Positions 57,140 through 64,000 of a stretch of 64,000 nucleotides of DNA are shown here, in pieces. Origin of the DNA: Siphonodentalium dalli (lineage: Eukaryota > Mollusca > Scaphopoda > Gadilida > Siphonodentaliidae); assembly GCA_032622095.1 (NCBI GenBank), contig CP136064.1:130747605-130811604 (forward strand). The letters are read 5' to 3'. Numbering within the stretch: the stretch's first letter is position 1; every line of letters starts with the position of its first letter. Below the pieces are notes generated by a model. The model searched no databases. It worked only from the letters and a program-made list of their open reading frames with translations, and was not told the origin of the DNA. Position numbers and translations under genes: made by a program.

Positions 57140-57505
57140 ATGCAAAAAATGGCAAAGCTTTTGGTCTAGATAAAATTCCATATGAATGCTTAAAATGTGA
57201 ATCGGTAACCATCCGATTGGAGACACTCGATCATTTGTCCTATTCCAAAAAACGGTAATCTTGACCCACGTGTTCCCCTAAATTACCGTGGAATCTCCCT
57301 TATACCAGTATGTGGCAAATTATATAGCAGTCTCTTGAATAACAGACTTATTGAATACCTGGAAATGCATCAGTTGTTGGAAGACGAACAAAATGGTTTT
57401 CGACCAAAGAGGTCCTGCTTGCATGGACAACATTTGTGTACTGACATCTTTAATACGAGGAAAACGTCAATTATTTACAACTTTTATTGACTTCAGTAAT
57501 AGTCC
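57140..57505 (+). pseudogene. RT fragment of a further LINE
   Basis: FNNAKNGKAFGLDKIPYECLK in one frame, CPIPKNGNLDPRVPLNYRG / ISLIPVCGKLYSSLLNNRLI / EDEQNGFRPKRSCL in another, and TTFIDFSN in a third. These are the fingers and first palm block of a LINE RT, with two frameshifts. It differs from LINE A and D. It is cut after FIDFSN by foldback copy F-2, and the catalytic ADD part was not found downstream. Confidence 0.8.
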
Positions 57506-57506
57506 A

Positions 57507-58335
57507 GGAGATATTGGTCAACCTCTGCACCCCCCCCCCCCCCAGGACTTAACTTCACACCACTAATTTTCTTCCTTAAGGTCTCCTCTAATTTTGTTCA
57601 CTTGTTAACAAGAAAAAAAAGTGGCTGCAGAGACTCCAGACAAGATGGCGTCCATCATGGCGGCCATTTTTGTTTTAATGCACCAGGTCTCTTTGATAGC
57701 CGTTATAGTAAAGATGATGTCACATGCCGTCCTGTTTTCCGCTCGATTCGTTATGCTAATATACAACCCTTACAAATTAGCCAAAAATCCGACACCAGAA
57801 TCCAATATGGTGGCCAAGATGGCCGCCGAAATGTGAAATTATGCTATTTTTCTGTCATGTTACCACCTTTCGTTTGTCTCTGTGGGAAAATGTTAGAATT
57901 TTTGCGTCATGTTATACATTTATCATATAGAGGAGTCATTGGTGAATACATGGGGACCATAATTTGCATTCATTGCGGGATATTTTTGTCCGATATCACG
58001 TTTTCCCAAATGCCGGTATCATAGGTCAAAGCCGAATCTCCGTTAATAACGCGAGGTTATGTTTCGAATCAATGAATGTTATTGCTATTATAACAACACC
58101 CATGCATATATATTTGCAGGAGATACTCGAGCTAGGATTCCTCTTATACCTGAGTCGAGGAATATTTACCCAAATCCAAGATGGCGGCCAAAATGGCCAC
58201 CAGAAATAAAAATTCGCTGAAAATCGCCGATTTTAACATCAGTGAGCATTATTGTCATGACAACTCCACACCTGCTTACTATTGTAAGTTGGGAACACTT
58301 AGGCGAAGAACTTTCCTTGTAACATTTCCAAACAA
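57507..58335 (+). mobile_element. Foldback element copy F-2 (one arm)
   Basis: Same order as the left arm of F-1: GTCCAGGAGATATTGGTC, a C run (about 57533-57543), GATGGCGTCCATCATGGCGG, CACCAGGTCTCTTTGAT, down to AGGCGAAGAACTTTCCTTGT. No inverted partner arm follows; the 55.36-kb repeat begins at about 58330. It interrupts the LINE fragment. Confidence 0.7.
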
Positions 58336-58400
58336 GAAAACCATAGTCAGAAATGGTAACGCCACCAAGATTATAGTATTACATATAAATAGAAATTATA

Positions 58401-59300
58401 AAAAATACATAAAATATTTTGATAACAATTGCGTTTAAACAAGTAATCCTTCAAATTATTACTAACAAAGCAAGTAAATGACTGGGGTCACTCAACAGAT
58501 TATAAAGACTTGGACTTAGTATACTGTAAATACTGGGAATGTATATTTTTAAATTTTAGTCTAAAATTTAAATGAAATAATTAAAAGATAAAATTTAGCA
58601 AGTAGTAAAAGTTAGTTTTCTCATATAATTTTTTTTTTTGGTTAAATAAAGGAATAATTTAAATGTAAAATTTGGTTTAAAAAAATGATTGACCGTGGCT
58701 CTTCCAATAATTGCGCGACTGACCTGGTCAATTGTTCTTAAGAAGTTGTTTTGAGAATTACTATGGAGGGAAATAGTTATGGCTGTGGCTTCGCAAGTAA
58801 TTGACTTGGTGACGTGATGTTAACAAATCTGAACTCCAGTAAACCAAGGACGCTCCATACCAAATATAAGGTAAATAAATAATTCTTTAGAAGTTGTTTT
58901 AATATTTACTATGGAGGGAAAGAATTGTGGTGCTGGCTTCGCAACTATTTGACCCCATTGTAACAAATATAAATATTAGTCACTCAGGCAATAGATGTAT
59001 CTATTCTGTATATTAAGTTATTGGGTCTTACGTGTCTTGAGATGTCTAAATATGTTTTGATGGACAGATCGCGCAAGCGCAAGGGACCCCCGCCAATCTT
59101 ATCTGTTGTGATTCCAATTGTTGACAATATGCACATATAATTAAGAAACAGTCGCGCGCGAAGCGCGCTCCCGTAGGTCGGTGTTTGGATCCCATTTAAT
59201 GAAAATATCATTGAAATAATCGGTTTCCCCCCAATAAACATCCATATATTCAATATACATGTTTTTGGAGCAGAATTAGGTAGACCATATTGAACGCCAT
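58401..59300. other. No gene seen
   Basis: Very A+T-rich, with a locally repeated 'ttgttttga.aattactatggaggga' phrase near 58745 and 58900. Confidence 0.4.
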
Positions 59301-59715
59301 AATTCTGCTGTGGTTAAGTGGTCAATTACTTTGGACATTACTGTATGTAGATGGAGTTATCATTAGACCTCACATCCTTATATGGGATACAGTAATGCCC
59401 AAAGTAATTGACCACTTAACCACAGCAGAATTATGGGTAATTTTTCAGGAGTTAAAATCCGGAAAAATTACCCACAATTCTGCTGTGGTTAAATGGTCAA
59501 TTACTTTGGACATTACTGTATGTGGATGGAGTTATCATTAGACCTCACATCCTTATATGGGCTACAGTAATGCCTAAAGTAATTGACAAATTAACCACAG
59601 CAGAATTATGGGTAATTTTTCAGGATTTAAAATCTTGAAAAATTACCCATAATTCTGCTGTGGTTAAGTGATCAATTACTTTGGACATTACTGTGTGTAG
59701 ATGGAGTTAAGCCTC
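59301..59715. repeat. Tandem array of palindromic 175-bp units
   Basis: AATTCTGCTGTGGTTAA starts at 59301, 59476 and 59651, exactly 175 bp apart. Each full unit is a ~132-bp hairpin (59301-59432, 59476-59607). A second small hairpin (GGGTAATTTTTC...GAAAAATTACCC) links the units. The third unit is cut after its left arm. Confidence 0.9.
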
Positions 59716-59929
59716 ACATCAGTTTGTTGGGGATTTGGACCTTGACTTGGGACCTTTGGTTTTTAACGCAACAAATGCGAGTACACCTTATACACAAATT
59801 TCTGATGTAGCCAGAGTTTTTATTGGATAATATGAGTTTGAAGCCTGCTTACATTTCAATATGTTTTCAGTTTTGTATTGTCTGCAGCAGCTAGAACTCG
59901 GCGCGTTGAAGCAAAAGTTATAAAAGAAA

Positions 59930-60790
59930 AATGTGTACGTAACGAGACTATAATACAAATGAAAAAATAAATTGAGGGGGGGTGGGCATTACAGGGAACT
60001 AAGGGTTGAACCGATATACATATGTAGAGCGATAACGACCAATGTTGACATATTATGCATCTCAACTCTACTGTTGCAACAAGGTTATAAAATAGGGGGG
60101 GGTGTCAGAATCTTAGTCATCTCTATATAGTGCCAGAATAGTCATTTATGGACTTCTATAGTGGTACAATACAAATTAGAATCAAATGATAAAAATATGT
60201 ATGTAACACAACTATACCGATGAAAATAAAAATAATAATTTAAGCCGGGATAAGATGTTGGGTTGGTTATATGGACTCGGAGAAAAAGGGGTTCGTACCG
60301 ATGAACTGACATAAATTAGTGGAGCGATGTTGCCATGTAATGCATCGCGAATGTACTAAAGCAGCAATGATATAAAATTAGGGGGGGGGTGTCAGAAATT
60401 ATCTCTATCTCTATAGATGACACCATAATTATATAGAAAGGAATAGCAATTGATATACGTATACGGTATACTATAGTAATACCATATACATATAAGTACA
60501 AGTATCACGCAATAAAATATTTCGTAACGTGACTATAGCGATGAAAAAAATAAATAAATTGGACTGGGATTAGAGATTGGGTTGGTTATATGTGGATAAT
60601 TGGATATGGAATTCATACCGATGCAATGATACAAATTAGTGGAGCGATAAAGACCAATGTTGACACTTAGTCAGGCTACGCGGGGGAAATAGGGGTTGAT
60701 ACGATAGACCGAAATAAATTTGTCGAGTGATAATGACCAATTTTGACGTATAAAGTAACGCGACTGTACTGTTGCACAATTATCATGTAG
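59930..60790. repeat. Diverged tandem repeat, ~290-320-bp period
   Basis: 'gtaac..gactata..gatgaaaa', then 'gtggagcgata..accaatgttgac' and 'aaaattagggggggggtgtcag' recur around 59.94, 60.21, 60.52 and (partly) 60.69 kb. Confidence 0.65.
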
Positions 60791-60854
60791 AACCAGTCAA
60801 ATATGGACTCTGGTGCCAATATGGAACATCTCAGAAAACATTTGAAGGGCCCTA

Positions 60855-61215
60855 AAATTTATTTAACATGGGATCTGCCATACAAATCGATTTATGTTGA
60901 TAAATCTCTTATTTTTCAAAATTTTAAGCTCAGACTTGGTGTGTCTGAGTGGGATACGTATATATTCCTAAAATGATAGGATACAGCACATAATTATGTT
61001 TTAGGTGGAAGAAATGAATTTTTTTCGATGATAAAATTTAACATGGGATCTGCCATACAAATCGATTTATGTTGATAAATCTCTTATTTTTCAAAATTTT
61101 AAGCTGAGACTTGGTGTGTCTGAGTGGGATACGTATATATTCCTAAAATGATAGGATACAGCACATAATTATGTTTTAGGTGAAAGAAATGAAATTTTTT
61201 CGATGATAAAATTTA
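60855..61215 (+). repeat. Two-copy tandem repeat, 175-bp period
   Basis: AACATGGGATCTGCCATACA at 60865 recurs at 61040; the copies are nearly identical. The sequence is unrelated to the palindromic array, though the period is the same. Confidence 0.9.
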
Positions 61216-61999
61216 CAGCATGTACGGCCATACTACGGGTTTATCGAGTACGCTATTTTATAAACAAACTTTTGTCAAAAGCCGTTTTGGTCAAACTAAA
61301 CCTTTTTCGACCGGGAAAGCAGATCCGAATAGTAGCTAAGATGTATTTAGATAGAATTATCAAAAGAATTTGACCGATCAGGGTGCATTTTAAAAGAATC
61401 GAGTGTAGAAATCTTGGTGACATTTTCATAAAACGCGCCGATAATTCCAGAAGATAAAAGATGGCGGTTATCACAATAGAACAGGCATAATATTACCCAT
61501 AATTCACCTCACTACACCAGGGGGCTTACCCATAATTCACCTCACTATACCAGGAGGCTCCCAATGGGTTATATATTATTTTCAGGCTATCAGATTATTT
61601 ATATTTTCAACAACATATTATTACACCGGTGACTTTAAGATTACAATTTCAGCCTGTCCTGACTATCGATACGATTGAGTCATATTTTCAAAAACATATT
61701 ATACACCGGTGGCGTTAACTTTACAATTTCAGCATCTATGTGATTCTATCGGTACGATTTGGGTAAGGTACAAAACAAAAAATCTTCGCCCACTCGACCA
61801 CATAATTGGAGACTACCACTGAATATGAAAAACAGCCACACTAGAAACACCACAGTGGTGGCGTAATGAGCACCCAATTATAAGTTCTCAATCCGAGTCG
61901 TGGGCAAAGAACGACTACTCATAGCGAAAGTGTTCGCTATGCAACGTTGAACTTGGTGATGAGTACCATTATAATACTAAAATGTGCAAGAGAACCCCG
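61216..61999. other. No gene seen
   Basis: A short duplicated phrase (acccataattcacctcacta) lies near 61495 and 61530, and 'aacatattat.acaccggtg' near 61610 and 61690. No frame. Confidence 0.4.
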
Positions 62000-63218
62000 C
62001 AATGAAAGCGTAGATACCGGGCATGCATTGAGATTATATGGGGTGGTTTTCCATGAGGTCATGGACGGTCACTGCGTGAAGCAGTCCTACACATCAACAT
62101 CAAATTAGTGGAACTTCCTCCCTATCCAAATACGGTTATGGAACTACTGCGATTTGGCTGCAATGATTCACTCGCATCGAACAAATATTCTTATTTCGCC
62201 GCAGACATGCCACGATGCACTGGTGTGTACAATGTGAAGATAGCTGCAAGAACCGAAGTAGTGTCCATTTTTACTTAGCTGGCGACACTGTGGATTAGCA
62301 GAGTTATTGGGAAATTTCGGCAACCATGCAATTACTCATTACAAAAACGAATTGAGACAAGATATATTATAATTCTTTAGTTTGTTGACGAACACCAGTG
62401 AAAGGGTCCATAAGAGTGAGAATCTTCGATTCCGGTGGCCGTTTTGGACGCCATCTAAACACTACTGTCAGATATGTAGTATCCTATTCTGCATTTTTCG
62501 TCAGTTGTGTCTATTGCCACAGCGTATGCCACACAAAATAAAAAAATACCTCCCTGTAAAACATGAGTCTCACTCATCGGCCTTTGGTGGCAATTGTAAT
62601 TTTACGAATTCTAGACCAGTGTTCTCGCGTGTTTATTTTTCTATACTCCTTTCGAAATTTAATCACAATGTTGTGAAATTTTTCAGAATTTAGTAAAAAG
62701 CAAAATCTTAATTTTTTTTTGGAACACGCTCAGACACGGTTAATTATAATTCCCCTTCATCACTCTATAGACTGTTTCATGTTACGCCCATAAAGCCAAC
62801 TTGGCATGCAGAAATTATAAGTGTAAAATATACAATTCGTTCTTTTTATCTAAGAAAATTATATTTTAGATTTTAGGGGTGAGGTTAAGTTTACGCCCAC
62901 AACGCATTTCCACAGAAATACTCATGACATTCCGCCATTAACATCATTTGGCTAGGTCTTTTGTGCAACCTTTGAGACATGTTGCGGGTCAACAGCCTAT
63001 GTAGTTCACAAGTTATATATAGCCAATTTATATGTGATACTTATTTTTCAAAATCCAAGTAATTTTTCTCAATTTCGAAATATTTATCCCATTTATATTC
63101 GAACTGGCATATAAATTGGTTCAATTAATATAAACGATTAATATAAATTAATTTCTAATTAATATAAACGATATCTTGTTCATGCAGTTTATAACCGCAG
63201 TATTTTTATGCGATTGAC
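62000..63218 (+). mobile_element. Partial second copy of T1 (right part)
   Basis: Follows the order of 50.64-52.03 kb: GATTATATGG...GGTTTTCC, 'gaacaccagtga', GGTGGCCGTTTTGGACGCCATCT, GAGTCTCACTCATC, TAATTATAATTCCCCTTCATCA, and ATAACCGCAGTATTTTTATG. It stops in a G run near 63218, before the TAGTCC terminus. No left arm was found in the window. Confidence 0.75.
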
Positions 63219-63667
63219 ACGGGGGGGGGGGGGTAGTACAACATTTGCAGGAAGGTATGCCGTTTTTGCATCTGGCATTTTCGGGTAACCACCACCCCAA
63301 AACCTGCACCAAAAAAAAAAGTTTTTACTCATACCATTACCATTCCACTGTGTTGGGCTATATTAATGGTGTAATGTGTGAAATAGTATTGGAAAGAGGC
63401 TTATTATTCTTATTTACTCAGTGATTTACTTACTAATTGTTGGGGTGGGTCCCAAAAAGTTGGCCCGGAAAAAATAAAAAATGCACAGAGGGTGGGGGTT
63501 GCATGGGTGGTTAGGCAGCGGCAATTGTTTATTTCGACCCTGTGTCAGCAATTGTTTTCCAGACACCCCCAGGAGCAACACATATATCTTGTATGCACTG
63601 GCGTGAATTGATCCAACAAGAACGCATTATGAACTTGACCTTTTAGTTGGTCCTGTGTGCAGTGGGA
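63219..63667. other. No gene seen
   Basis: Begins with a G run (about 63220-63233). Otherwise spacer. Confidence 0.4.
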
Positions 63668-63777
63668 TTATAACAGACCTTTATGTTGATCCTGTCTCGT
63701 AAGCGAACCGAGTAGATGTGCTGCTGGTGGAGCACCAATCCAATCATCATCATTTTTGAAATTCATTCTGATGTTAC
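63668..63777 (-). CDS. Possible small terminal exon, unknown protein
   Basis: On the minus strand, TTTTTGTTGTTATTGTTTTATAG is a plausible acceptor. The frame that follows reads GNIRMNFKNDDDWIGAPPAAHLL... to a stop at 63668. I recognise no domain. The open frame continues upstream through the acceptor, so the exon start is only a guess. It could be a chance frame. Confidence 0.25.
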
Positions 63778-64000
63778 CTATAAAACAATAACAACAAAAA
63801 GATACAACTCGATATAATCTCGATGTACCGTAGCAGCATAAGATTCTTGTTCCCAACCGCAATGAACCATTACAAAGTAATACACCATTTAGCAGATTGC
63901 ACAAAATTTGAGATACTGTCCATGTATACATATTCCAGAATACCCAAAAGCAGATTCTTTCGAATCTGTATATATTTAGACCTAAAACATCTGGGGGCAT

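Noticed and set aside
59301-61215. CRISPR array
   Set aside because: The regular 175-bp spacing comes from palindromic satellite units with no unique spacers, in an animal genome.
1-64000. tRNA, rRNA or other structured RNA genes
   Set aside because: No cloverleaf, B-box or rRNA core sequence was recognised on either strand. A tRNAscan/Infernal run would be decisive.

Overview
The window is non-coding-rich, A+T-rich animal DNA. It has no bacterial-style operons and no rRNA or tRNA genes that I can see. Isolated exons with good splice acceptors (a ShKT-domain exon and a TNF-family exon) sit in a sea of LINEs, Helitrons, TIR elements and satellites. The repeat content and the TNF/ShKT exons suggest a marine invertebrate, probably a lophotrochozoan such as a mollusc. 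That is an inference; nothing here fixes the species.

Layout. 1-2.8 kb: a decayed minus-strand non-LTR retrotransposon of CR1/Jockey type with a 2A-like GDIHPNPGP motif. 4-11.5 kb: Helitron-like elements, a 130-bp hairpin and a terminal exon with two ShKT domains (5829-6179). 13.0-15.6 kb: a foldback element. 18.7-35.7 kb: the most informative region. One intronless gene copy ('Z': a family with a FEN/XPG-like nuclease signature and a C-terminal cysteine-rich CXC segment) runs on the minus strand from 35.67 kb. It is broken at 32.14 kb and resumes at 19.18 kb. The break is a minus-strand LINE ('LINE A', 32.14 to 19.18 kb). LINE A is itself interrupted by a 7.08-kb insertion ('B', 24174-31256) flanked by a 13-bp target duplication and carrying a Tx1/L1-type LINE. 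37.5-40.4 kb: a Harbinger-like and a hAT-like non-autonomous element, both with recognisable target duplications. 42.6-43.2 kb: another Helitron. 45.7-52.8 kb: a second LINE of the LINE A type ('LINE D'), split in frame by a 5153-bp transposon ('T1') with ~1.15-kb imperfect inverted arms and a 3-bp CTA duplication. 53.7-54.2 kb: a TNF-superfamily terminal exon (minus). 55-64 kb: a 325-bp MITE, a LINE fragment interrupted by a second foldback copy, a 175-bp palindromic satellite, further tandem repeats, a second partial T1 copy and a possible small exon.

How the parts relate. Very little here looks like working host coding sequence: the ShKT and TNF exons and perhaps a small exon near 63.7 kb. 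Everything else records successive insertions, and several can be ordered (Z before LINE A before B; LINE D before T1; repeat R340 before the Harbinger-like element). The strongest candidates for something undescribed are T1, the Z nuclease-CXC family, and a set of near-perfect hairpins with unrelated arms, some of which share a G+C-rich loop core. All coordinates of repeat edges were read by eye and may be off by a few to tens of bases unless a target duplication is given.
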